Assembly (NCBI GenBank): GCA_007134115.1
Contig: SLLK01000123.1
Coordinates: forward strand, 1 to 5,353
Direction: 5' to 3'
DNA from: Gammaproteobacteria bacterium
Lineage (GTDB): Bacteria > Pseudomonadota > Gammaproteobacteria > UBA5335 > SLRW01
Length of the DNA: 5,353 bases
A program made the position numbers and the translations under genes. Positions 1-5,353 of the stretch are shown one piece after another (position 1 is the stretch's first letter; each line of letters begins with the position of its first letter). A model generated the notes under the pieces. It saw only the letters and a program-made list of their open reading frames with translations. It was not told where the DNA came from and did not search any database.

Positions 1-625
1 GATCGCCGGTCCAGTCAATCACGCGGTACAGGAACATCACGTCAATGGGGGGCAGGTCGCGCTCCATGGCGAACAGGCCGCTGCGCAATGGCACCTGCAT
101 GTCGTCAGTGTCGCGCTCGATGTTGTCGAGCTCCTCGATCATGGACAGTATGATCTCGGTTTCGGCGCGACCGAAGCCGGTCTCAACCAGTTCGTTGAGC
201 TCGCTGACGGTGCTGTGCGCCTGCCTGGCGGCGTCCAGGCAGCGCTGCATGAAGCGGCGGTAGTCGGCGGCGATATTGTCGGGGAACTGCATCCGGCGTC
301 CCAGCATCAGGCCGGCCACATCCTTGGCCTTGTTGGCTACCCGGTCCTGTACCGTCAACAGATCCAGCACGTCGGTACGCGACATGGGCATGAACAGGGT
401 TGTCGGCAGGTGCATGCGGATGTCTTTCTTGAGATCGTCCGCCTCGTTCTCCAGACGCGAAATTTCCTCTCGCTGCTGCTCCGCGCGCTCCCAGTCGCCC
501 GCTTCCACTGCCTCGACGAACGGGCCCAGCGCGGTGGCGCATTCAAGCACCTTGGTCATGTGCTCCTGCAGGGGCTTGACCGGCGAGGCGCCGAAAATCC
601 GGGAAAGGTAACTGCCTGTGCTCAT
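1..625 (-). CDS. TIGR00153 / DUF47 PhoU-like phosphate transport regulator, 3' end missing
   Basis: Translating the minus strand from the ATG at 623-625 gives an open frame of 208 codons that leaves the window at base 1. It starts MSTGSYLSRIFGASPV and matches my memory of the TIGR00153 (DUF47) family, a PhoU-like helical-bundle protein often encoded beside a Pit low-affinity phosphate transporter. The family is about 225 residues long, so only the last 15-20 are missing. The sequence is charged, helical and without membrane segments. Two acidic PhoU-type patches are visible: ENEADDLKKDI at residues 59-69 and EELDNIERDTDD at 164-175, which in PhoU proteins bind metal ions. The role is inferred from the family: a cytoplasmic regulator or partner of phosphate uptake. 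The ribosome binding site is weak (AGAAG, about 11 bases upstream), so the start is likely but not certain. A pit gene would be expected just beyond the left edge. Confidence 0.85.
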   Translation of the reverse strand, partial: MSTGSYLSRIFGASPVKPLQEHMTKVLECATALGPFVEAVEAGDWERAEQQREEISRLENEADDLKKDIRMHLPTTLFMPMSRTDVLDLLTVQDRVANKAKDVAGLMLGRRMQFPDNIAADYRRFMQRCLDAARQAHSTVSELNELVETGFGRAETEIILSMIEELDNIERDTDDMQVPLRSGLFAMERDLPPIDVMFLYRVIDWTGD

Positions 626-658
626 GCCGGATAACACTTCTGTGGCAAGGGGACGCAC

Positions 659-686
659 ATTGTAAGCGCAGCGGGGGGAAGTGCAA
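659..686 (-). promoter_or_regulatory. Candidate sigma70-type promoter for the PhoU-like gene
   Basis: On the minus strand TTGCAC (bases 681-686) is followed after 16 bases by TACAAT (659-664). The -10 box matches the consensus at five of six positions; the -35 box matches only at TTG. Transcription would begin near base 652, giving a leader of about 27 bases before the ATG at 625. The position between the hemB end and the next gene is sensible. This is a match by eye only. Confidence 0.42.
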
Positions 687-700
687 CAGGTCGGGGGGCG

Positions 701-762
701 GTGAATGGTGAAGGTGAAAGGTGAAAGGTGAAAAGTGAAAAGTGAAAAGTGAAAAGTGAAAA
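701..762. repeat. Tandem heptamer array, GTGAAAA type, about 9 units
   Basis: Read on the plus strand, the units are GTGAATG (701-707), GTGAAG (708-713, one base short), GTGAAAG twice (714-727) and GTGAAAA five times without error (728-762). The array lies between two genes and is purine-only except for the T of each GTG, so one strand is GA-rich and the other is TTTTCAC-rich. Units become more uniform toward hemB, which suggests recent expansion at that end by slippage. It ends about 14 bases upstream of the candidate promoter of the PhoU-like gene. Heptamer arrays of this type occur between genes in some bacteria; no function can be assigned from the sequence. Confidence 0.95.
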
Positions 763-783
763 GAGTGTGCTGTTGGGGAAACT

Positions 784-800
784 GCGGGTATGGCACCCGC
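784..800 (-). terminator. Hairpin downstream of hemB, weak candidate terminator
   Basis: Bases 784-789 (GCGGGT) and 795-800 (ACCCGC) form a perfect 6-bp stem with a 5-base loop. On the minus strand the hairpin lies about 53 bases after the hemB stop codon and is followed by AGTTTCCCC. The T run is only three bases, so intrinsic termination would be weak. On the plus strand no T run follows, so if it acts at all it serves hemB. Confidence 0.35.
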
Positions 801-852
801 GCTGATGGGCTGGCAAAAGACTTTATCTTGCGTCTATTTCGCGGCCAGTCAA

Positions 853-1872
853 TTATCCGGCGCTTTCCCTGATCCAGCGGGCGGCCTTGAGGGCGAAGTA
901 GGTGAGGATGGCGTCGGCGCCGGCGCGGCGGATGGACAGCAGGGATTCCATGACCACGGCGCGCTCATCCAGCCAGCCGTTGCCGGCGGCCGCCATGAGC
1001 ATGGCGTACTCGCCGCTGACCTGGTAGACCATGGTGGGGACCCCGAAGCGGTCCTTTACCTGCCGCACGACGTCCAGGTAAGGCATGCCCGGCTTGATCA
1101 TCACCATGTCCGCACCTTCGGCCAGGTCCAGCGCGACCTCGCGCAGTGCTTCGTTGCTGTTGGCCGGGTCCATCTGGTAGCTGTACTTGTTGCCGCCGCC
1201 CAGCGCGCCCGCCGAGCCCACGGCATCGCGGAAGGGGCCGTAGAAGGAGGATGCGTACTTGGCGGCATAGGCGAGGATGCGGGTATTGACGTGGCCGGCC
1301 TCTTCCAGCGCCTGGCGGATGGCGCCCACACGGCCGTCCATCATGTCCGAGGGTGCGACCACGTCGGCGCCCGCCTCGGCATGTGACAGCGCCTGGCGCA
1401 CCAGCGCGGCCACGGTGTCGTCGTTGACCACGTAGCCCCGTTTGTCGATCAGCCCGTCCTGGCCGTGCGTGGTATACGGGTCCAGGGCGACGTCGGTGAT
1501 CACGCCCAGCTCGGGGAGTGCCTGCTTGAGTGCCCGGATGGCCCGCTGTACCAGCCCTTCCGGGTCCCACGCGGCGCTTGCGTCGTCGGACTTGGCGCTC
1601 GTCGGGGTGACCGGGAACAGCACAATGGCCGGAATGCCCAGCTCAAAAGCCTCGCGGGCCTCGGCCAGCAGCAGATCGATGCTCAGGCGATCAATGCCGG
1701 GCATGGAGGCCACCGCCTCGCGTTGCCCGGTGCCTTCCAGCACGAACATCGGATAGATCAGATTGTCACAACCCAGCGCGGTTTCGCGCATCAGCCGGCG
1801 CGAAAACGCGTCACGGCGCATGCGACGCATGCGAATGGCGGGCCAGGCGCCGGGCCGGAAATCGTCACTCAC
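853..1872 (-). CDS. hemB: Delta-aminolevulinic acid dehydratase (porphobilinogen synthase), metal-site type of P. aeruginosa
   Basis: This cytoplasmic enzyme (EC 4.2.1.24) condenses two 5-aminolevulinate molecules into porphobilinogen, the second common step of tetrapyrrole synthesis. From the chosen GTG the protein has 339 residues, close to the usual 325-340. Visible motifs are TDVALDPYTTHGQDG (126-140), the lid/metal region; AYAAKYASSFYG (201-212) with active-site Lys205; and MIKPGMPYLD (258-267) with Schiff-base Lys260. Residues A129, D131 and D139 stand where zinc enzymes have three cysteines, as in the P. aeruginosa Mg-responsive enzyme. E245, the allosteric Mg ligand position in that enzyme, is also Glu. 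The GTG at 1870-1872 was chosen because AGGAGGAG lies 9 bases upstream and the family N-terminus (RMRRMRRDAFSRRLMRET) follows soon after. An in-frame ATG at 1987-1989 would add 39 Cys/Arg-rich residues foreign to the family. The gene is divergent from the membrane-protein gene. Confidence 0.96.
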   Translation of the reverse strand: MSDDFRPGAWPAIRMRRMRRDAFSRRLMRETALGCDNLIYPMFVLEGTGQREAVASMPGIDRLSIDLLLAEAREAFELGIPAIVLFPVTPTSAKSDDASAAWDPEGLVQRAIRALKQALPELGVITDVALDPYTTHGQDGLIDKRGYVVNDDTVAALVRQALSHAEAGADVVAPSDMMDGRVGAIRQALEEAGHVNTRILAYAAKYASSFYGPFRDAVGSAGALGGGNKYSYQMDPANSNEALREVALDLAEGADMVMIKPGMPYLDVVRQVKDRFGVPTMVYQVSGEYAMLMAAAGNGWLDERAVVMESLLSIRRAGADAILTYFALKAARWIRESAG

Positions 1873-2004
1873 GATGCTGTACTCCTCCTGCGGGTGGATA
1901 CATAGTGTGCCCGTCCGCGGGGGGGAGCGGCAACGTCGGCACGCAAGATTTCTGCGACAGTGACGGTCTGTGGGGATAATGCACAACAAACGGGGTAAAC
2001 CATA
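1873..2004. promoter_or_regulatory. Divergent spacer between hemB and the membrane-protein gene
   Basis: These 132 bases must hold the promoters of both divergent genes. On the plus strand GATAAT (1975-1980) is a fair -10 box that would place a start site about 18 bases before the GTG at 2005, but no convincing -35 box lies 16-18 bases upstream. On the minus strand TATGTA (1899-1904) could be a hemB -10 box, again without a well-spaced -35. A run of seven G (1919-1925) is present. I see no clear operator palindrome. Confidence 0.3.
1882..1889 (-). promoter_or_regulatory. Ribosome binding site that decides the hemB start
   Basis: AGGAGGAG on the minus strand lies 9 bases before the GTG at 1870-1872. 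It is a near-perfect Shine-Dalgarno match and sits inside what would be coding sequence if the far upstream ATG at 1989 were used, which favours the GTG. Confidence 0.8.
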
Positions 2005-2697
2005 GTGAACAGCGCATTGCTCAAGAAAGCGGGGATTCTGACGGTACTTGCCGCGGGTATTGCCCTGGCAGTGATCTATCGTGACCTGTTCAATGTCGAG
2101 CGGGTGACGGAGTGGGTGGAGAGCGCCGGCATCTGGGCACCCCTGGTGTTCATGCTGGGCTACATGGTGGCTACGGTCTTTTTCCTGCCGGGTGTGGTGT
2201 TCACCATTGCCGGGGGTGTGTTGTTCGGCCCGGTGTGGGGCACGGCTATCAACCTCACCGGCGCCACTGCCGGGGCGGTGGTGGCTTTCCTGGTGTCACG
2301 CTATGTTGCCGGCGACTGGGTGCGGCAGAAAACCGGCGGCCGCCTGGCGAAGATTATGGACGGCGTGGCCGACGAAGGCTGGCGTTTTGTCGCCTTTGTG
2401 CGGCTGGTGCCCCTGTTTCCCTTCAATATGCTTAATTACGCGCTGGGCCTGACGCCGATCCGTCTGCTTTCGTATTTTCTCGCGACCTACGCGTTCATGC
2501 TGCCAGGGACTGCCGCCTATACCTACGTGGGCTTTGCCGGTCGAGAAGCCATTGCCGGTGGTGAACAGGCGATTTTCCATGCGCTGCTGGCGCTGGGCCT
2601 GCTGGCAATGGTGGCGTTTCTGCCGCGTGTGGTGAAGGCGGTGCGCAAAAAGCCCATCCCGGGCGAGCAAGACGAAGAAAATAATCCCCGCAGCTAA
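2005..2697 (+). CDS. TVP38/TMEM64 family (DedA-like, SNARE-associated fold) inner-membrane protein
   Basis: A 230-residue polytopic membrane protein. An N-terminal hydrophobic segment (about 10-26) is followed by segments at about 44-60 and 62-100, with the family motif FFLPGVVFTIAGGVLFGPVWG (59-79) and a Gly/Ala-rich stretch. The second signature is FVRLVPLFPFNMLNYALGLT (131-150), the R-x-x-P-x-x-P-F-x-x-x-N-Y pattern typical of TVP38/TMEM64. Further segments are at about 151-176 and 189-208, and the tail is charged (211-230), probably cytoplasmic. DedA-superfamily proteins are linked to lipid scrambling or transport and membrane homeostasis; the substrate of this subgroup is unknown. The start is GTG, with GGGG 9 bases upstream as a poor ribosome binding site. 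The flavoenzyme gene follows after 15 bases. From memory, some bacteria encode these two as one fused polypeptide, which supports a shared function. Confidence 0.9.
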   Translation: MNSALLKKAGILTVLAAGIALAVIYRDLFNVERVTEWVESAGIWAPLVFMLGYMVATVFFLPGVVFTIAGGVLFGPVWGTAINLTGATAGAVVAFLVSRYVAGDWVRQKTGGRLAKIMDGVADEGWRFVAFVRLVPLFPFNMLNYALGLTPIRLLSYFLATYAFMLPGTAAYTYVGFAGREAIAGGEQAIFHALLALGLLAMVAFLPRVVKAVRKKPIPGEQDEENNPRS

Positions 2698-2712
2698 AGC
2701 AAGGAAAGATCA

Positions 2713-4146
2713 ATGGTGGCAAGCAACGACGACCGGCAACGGGATCTGGTGATTATCGGCGGTGGTGTGGCCGGGCTGGTGACGGCCAGTGTGGCGGGCC
2801 AGCTGGGTCTGGACGTGACCCTGATTGATCGCGCCAAAGTGCTCGGTGGCGATTGCCTCAATCATGGCTGTGTGCCGAGCAAGACGCTGCTGCGCAGTGC
2901 CAGTGTGGCCGCGCAGATGCGTCGTGCCGATGCCTGGGGGCTCACCGCGCGCGAGCCCGAAGTCGATCTGAAGAAGGTCATGGACCATGTGCGCGAGGTG
3001 ATTGCCACCATCGCCGTACACGACGACCCCGAGCGTTTTCGCGGTTATGGCTGCGAGGTCATCCTGGGCGAGAGCCCGGCCTTCGTGGACGGCCGGACGC
3101 TGCAGGTGGGCAAGCGTCGCATCCGCAGTCGCCGTTTTCTGGTCGCCACCGGCTCCAGTCCCATGGTGCCGCCCATTGAAGGGCTGGCCGAGGCGCCTTA
3201 TCTGACCAATGAGACGGTCTTCGATCTGACGCGCCTGCCGCCGCGTCTGACCGTGCTGGGCGGCGGGCCGATCGGGCTGGAGATGGCGCAGGCCTTCGCC
3301 CGCCTGGGCAGCAAGGTCACAGTGATCGAGATGGCCGAGCGCATCGCCGGTCGCGAGGACCCTGAAATCAGCGACCGCCTGGCCGAGGCCCTGCGCGCCG
3401 AAGGCATCACCCTGCATACCGGCATCAAGGCAGAGAAGGTGATGTATGACGGCAAGCAGACCGTGGTGCACGGCAGCGGCGGCGTGGTGGTGGAAGGTGA
3501 GCAGTTGCTGGTGGCGGTGGGTCGCCGACCCAACATAGAAGGGCTGGCACTGGAAAAGGCCGGTGTCAATACCGGCCCGGGTGGTATTCTCACCGATCGC
3601 CGCTTGCGCACGGCGAACAAGCGTATTTTCGCCGCCGGGGATGTGGTGGGTCCCTACGCCTTTACCCACGTGGCCGAATATCATGCCGGTGTGATCATCG
3701 CCAACGCCATTTTTCGCGTACCGAAGAAGCTGGATTACCGCGTGGTGCCCTGGGTCACCTACACCGACCCGGAACTGGCGCGCGTGGGTATCACCGAGGC
3801 CGAGGCGCAGGCGCAGGGCCTCAAGGTGGATATCATGCGCTTTGAGTTCAAGGATGTGGACCGCGCCATTACCGACGGCCAGCGTTGCGGCATGATCAAG
3901 CTGGTGGCGCGCAAGGGTCGCCTGCTGGGGGCCAGCATTGTGGGCCCGCACGCCGGCGAGTTGCTGCACGAGCTGGTGCTGGCGATGCAGGCCAATGTGC
4001 CCATCGGCAAGATCTCGGCGGCGATTCACGCCTACCCCACGCTGGCACAGGTGCATCGCCGCGCGGTGAACAGCCACTACAGTCCGAAACTATTCGCGCC
4101 ACGCACCCTCAAACTGGTGAAGTGGATCAATAAACTGCTGCCGTAG
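2713..4146 (+). CDS. FAD-dependent pyridine nucleotide-disulfide oxidoreductase, MerA/Lpd-like, substrate unknown
   Basis: The 477-residue protein has the full layout of class I disulfide reductases. An FAD Rossmann motif IIGGGVAG (14-21) comes first, then the redox pair CLNHGC with VPSKTLL (C48 and C53). The NAD(P) Rossmann motif LGGGPIGLE (182-190) ends its second strand with Glu206, favouring NADH. The second FAD motif is RIFAAGDVVG (304-313), and the C-terminal dimerisation domain starts near 346 (PWVTYTDPELARVG). Such enzymes move electrons from NAD(P)H through FAD to a Cys pair and on to a disulfide, metal ion or other acceptor in the cytoplasm. The C-terminal motif is HAYPTLAQ (439-446), where dihydrolipoamide dehydrogenase has HxHPTxxE. 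There is no N-terminal NmerA domain and no C-terminal CC pair, so it is neither a typical Lpd nor a typical mercuric reductase. AAGGA lies 7 bases before the ATG. The gene is probably cotranscribed with both neighbours. Confidence 0.9.
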   Translation: MVASNDDRQRDLVIIGGGVAGLVTASVAGQLGLDVTLIDRAKVLGGDCLNHGCVPSKTLLRSASVAAQMRRADAWGLTAREPEVDLKKVMDHVREVIATIAVHDDPERFRGYGCEVILGESPAFVDGRTLQVGKRRIRSRRFLVATGSSPMVPPIEGLAEAPYLTNETVFDLTRLPPRLTVLGGGPIGLEMAQAFARLGSKVTVIEMAERIAGREDPEISDRLAEALRAEGITLHTGIKAEKVMYDGKQTVVHGSGGVVVEGEQLLVAVGRRPNIEGLALEKAGVNTGPGGILTDRRLRTANKRIFAAGDVVGPYAFTHVAEYHAGVIIANAIFRVPKKLDYRVVPWVTYTDPELARVGITEAEAQAQGLKVDIMRFEFKDVDRAITDGQRCGMIKLVARKGRLLGASIVGPHAGELLHELVLAMQANVPIGKISAAIHAYPTLAQVHRRAVNSHYSPKLFAPRTLKLVKWINKLLP

Positions 4147-4167
4147 GCTCATAGCGGCTTTTCCCCG

Positions 4168-4172
4168 GGAGG
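4168..4172 (+). promoter_or_regulatory. Ribosome binding site of arsS
   Basis: GGAGG lies 5 bases before the ATG at 4178. A second in-frame ATG occurs four codons later (4190), but the spacing favours the first. Confidence 0.7.
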
Positions 4173-4177
4173 GACAC

Positions 4178-5149
4178 ATGCACGCCACCATGCCATTGCT
4201 CAGGGGGACTGATTTCCCGCGCATTCGTCGCCGCCGCCTGGATACGCTGCAGGCGAACCTGGGTTACCTGTGCAATCTCGCCTGCGTGCATTGCCACGTG
4301 GCAGCCGGACCCAAACGCAAGGAGTTGATGGACAGGGAAACCGTCGATCTGCTGCTGGAGTTCCTGCAGGCGCAGAAGCTGGCCACGCTCGACCTGACCG
4401 GCGGATCGCCGGAAATGAACCCGCACTTTCGCTACCTGGTCAGCGAGGCACGCAAACGGGGCGTGCATGTGATGGACCGCTGCAACCCGACCATTATCGA
4501 GGAACCGGGTTATGAATGGGTGGCGCCGTTTCTGGCCGAACACCGTGTGGAAGTGGTGGCTTCACTGCCCTGCTACAGCGAACAGAACGTGGATCTGCAG
4601 CGCGGCAAGGGTGTGTTTGAGTCCAGCATTGATGCACTGCGAGAACTCAATGCGCTGGGGTACGGCAAGCCGGATACCGGTTTGCAACTGAACCTGGTCT
4701 ACAACCCCAACGGAGCCGTGCTGCCGCCCCCGCAGCAGGCGCTGGAGCAGGACTACAAACAGCATCTCGCCGATGATTACGGCATTGTCTTCAACCAGCT
4801 GTTCACCATCGCCAATATGCCCATCAAGCGCTTCGGCAGCATGTTGATTTCCAGAGGGCAGTTCGGCGAGTACATGGATCTGCTCAAGTTATCGCACAAC
4901 GACGCCAACCTGGACGGCGTGATGTGTCGCAACCTGATCAGCGTGGACTGGAAGGGCTACGTCTACGACTGCGACTTCAATCAGATGCTGGAGATGCCCA
5001 TTCCCACCGAAGCCGGCGGCAACCGGCACCTGCGTGACCTGATGCAGACCGACTTCAGCGGTCGCCCTATTGCGATTGCGGATCATTGTTATGGCTGCAC
5101 AGCCGGCCAGGGCAGCAGTTGCGGCGGCGCGCTGGACAGCAACGGGTAG
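4178..5149 (+). CDS. arsS: Arsenosugar biosynthesis radical SAM protein ArsS (DUF3641 C-terminal domain)
   Basis: A 323-residue radical SAM enzyme. The [4Fe-4S] motif CNLACVHC (C32, C36, C39; CX3CX2C) follows LQANLGYL, and the SAM-binding GGE-like motif is TGGSPE (74-79). Other family blocks are RCNPTI (101-106), LPCYSEQNVDLQRG (130-143) and LNLVYNPNG (171-179). The C-terminal DUF3641 part has C250, C265 and then HCYGCTAGQGSSCGG (303-317; C304, C307, C315), which could hold further Fe-S clusters. ArsS proteins are known to join the 5'-deoxyadenosyl group of SAM to a dimethylated arsenical, giving the precursor of oxo-arsenosugars; they normally work after the methyltransferase ArsM. Some relatives in this family are described as selenoproteins; here all five C-terminal cysteine codons are TGC or TGT. 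The length is normal and the frame intact. It lies 31 bases after the flavoenzyme and is the last gene of the run. Confidence 0.88.
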   Translation: MHATMPLLRGTDFPRIRRRRLDTLQANLGYLCNLACVHCHVAAGPKRKELMDRETVDLLLEFLQAQKLATLDLTGGSPEMNPHFRYLVSEARKRGVHVMDRCNPTIIEEPGYEWVAPFLAEHRVEVVASLPCYSEQNVDLQRGKGVFESSIDALRELNALGYGKPDTGLQLNLVYNPNGAVLPPPQQALEQDYKQHLADDYGIVFNQLFTIANMPIKRFGSMLISRGQFGEYMDLLKLSHNDANLDGVMCRNLISVDWKGYVYDCDFNQMLEMPIPTEAGGNRHLRDLMQTDFSGRPIAIADHCYGCTAGQGSSCGGALDSNG

Positions 5150-5155
5150 GCCTGG

Positions 5156-5167
5156 GCCCGTTCGGGC
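5156..5167. terminator. Small symmetric hairpin between convergent genes
   Basis: GCCC-GTTC-GGGC forms a 4-bp GC stem with a tetraloop, extended only by G-T wobbles, in the 18 bases separating the arsS stop from the stop of the minus-strand gene. It could slow transcription from both sides, but there is no T tract on either strand. Confidence 0.22.
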
Positions 5168-5353
5168 TTATCCGGCATCCTTTCTGTGGACCAGAACGAT
5201 GTAAATCAGCGTGGCCACTTTCTGGCTGCGCTGATTGAGCACATCCAGCTCATAGTGGGCGGAACCGATCCCGGGGCGCGAGCGTGAGGATTGCTTGTCA
5301 ATGCAGCAGGCGCGCACCCGGATGGTATCGCCCGGACGTACCGGCTTGAGCCA
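5168..5353 (-). CDS. MaoC-like acyl dehydratase (hot-dog fold), C-terminal fragment
   Basis: The minus strand is open from the right edge to TAA at 5168-5170, giving 61 residues that begin WLKPVRPGDTIRVRACCID. The block W-x-K-P-V-R-P-G-D-T-I-R-V followed by SRSRPGIGSAHYELDVLNQ and a hydrophobic strand (KVATLIYIVLV) is the usual C-terminal strand pattern of MaoC-like (R)-specific enoyl-CoA hydratases and related hot-dog proteins. The catalytic Asp/His hydratase motif would lie in the missing N-terminal part, so enzymatic activity cannot be judged. It converges on arsS with an 18-base gap and is probably unrelated to it. Confidence 0.75.
   Translation of the reverse strand, partial: WLKPVRPGDTIRVRACCIDKQSSRSRPGIGSAHYELDVLNQRSQKVATLIYIVLVHRKDAG

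Noticed and set aside
215..634. A 139-codon plus-strand frame opposite the PhoU-like gene
   Set aside because: Antisense shadow; the minus-strand frame gives a coherent DUF47 protein over the whole stretch.
701..762. A CRISPR array
   Set aside because: The units are 7 bases and directly adjacent, with no spacers and no cas genes nearby.
622..816. A 64-codon minus-strand frame containing LFTFHFSLFTFHLS repeats
   Set aside because: The repeated peptide is only the heptamer array read as codons; no ribosome binding site or family resemblance, and it overlaps the start of the PhoU-like gene.
790..1386. A 198-codon plus-strand frame opposite hemB
   Set aside because: Antisense shadow rich in Gly, Ala, Val and His, without family motifs.
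1899..1933. hemB promoter with TATGTA as -10 and TTGCCG as -35
   Set aside because: The spacer would be 23 bases, too long for a sigma70 promoter.
1873..1989. A 39-residue N-terminal extension of HemB from the ATG at 1989
   Set aside because: The extension is Cys/Arg-rich and unlike HemB N-termini, occupies the divergent promoter spacer, and ignores the strong AGGAGGAG site before the GTG at 1872.
2710..4077. A 455-codon open frame on the minus strand, opposite the flavoenzyme gene
   Set aside because: It is a GC-rich antisense shadow: low-complexity His/Gln/Gly/Ala composition, no recognisable domain, and the plus-strand frame carries all the disulfide reductase motifs.
5087..5149. A selenocysteine insertion site in arsS
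   Set aside because: There is no in-frame TGA; the frame ends at TAG, and the motif cysteines are encoded by TGC or TGT.

Overview
The window reads as chromosomal DNA from a GC-rich (roughly 60%) proteobacterium, most likely a gammaproteobacterium. The best evidence is a porphobilinogen synthase whose key residues fall at the Pseudomonas aeruginosa positions (A129, D131, D139, K205, K260). I cannot name a genus. No rRNA, tRNA, transposase, integrase, phage gene or CRISPR array is visible.

Layout from left to right. Bases 1-625 (minus) hold the first 208 residues of a PhoU-like TIGR00153/DUF47 protein that runs off the left edge. Bases 626-852 are non-coding. They contain a candidate promoter for that gene, an array of about nine GTGAAAA-type heptamers, and a hairpin that may end the hemB transcript. 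Bases 853-1872 (minus) are hemB, for heme biosynthesis. A 132-base divergent spacer follows. Bases 2005-5149 (plus) carry three closely spaced genes: a TVP38/TMEM64 (DedA-like) membrane protein, a two-cysteine FAD/NAD(P) disulfide oxidoreductase, and a radical SAM protein recognised as ArsS, the arsenosugar-biosynthesis family with a DUF3641 C-terminus. Bases 5168-5353 (minus) hold the last 61 codons of a probable MaoC-like hot-dog dehydratase, convergent with arsS.

The plus-strand trio is the most interesting part. Gaps of 15 and 31 bases and good ribosome binding sites suggest one transcript. The combination of a membrane protein, a thiol/disulfide flavoenzyme and a SAM radical enzyme that acts on methylated arsenic suggests an organoarsenic or thiol-reactive metal(loid) function. 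The oxidoreductase looks like a MerA/Lpd relative but lacks the C-terminal His-Glu dyad of dihydrolipoamide dehydrogenase and the CC tail and NmerA domain of mercuric reductase, so its substrate is open. No arsM methyltransferase lies within the window, so any arsenosugar pathway would have to be completed elsewhere. The flanking hemB and PhoU-like genes look like housekeeping genes.
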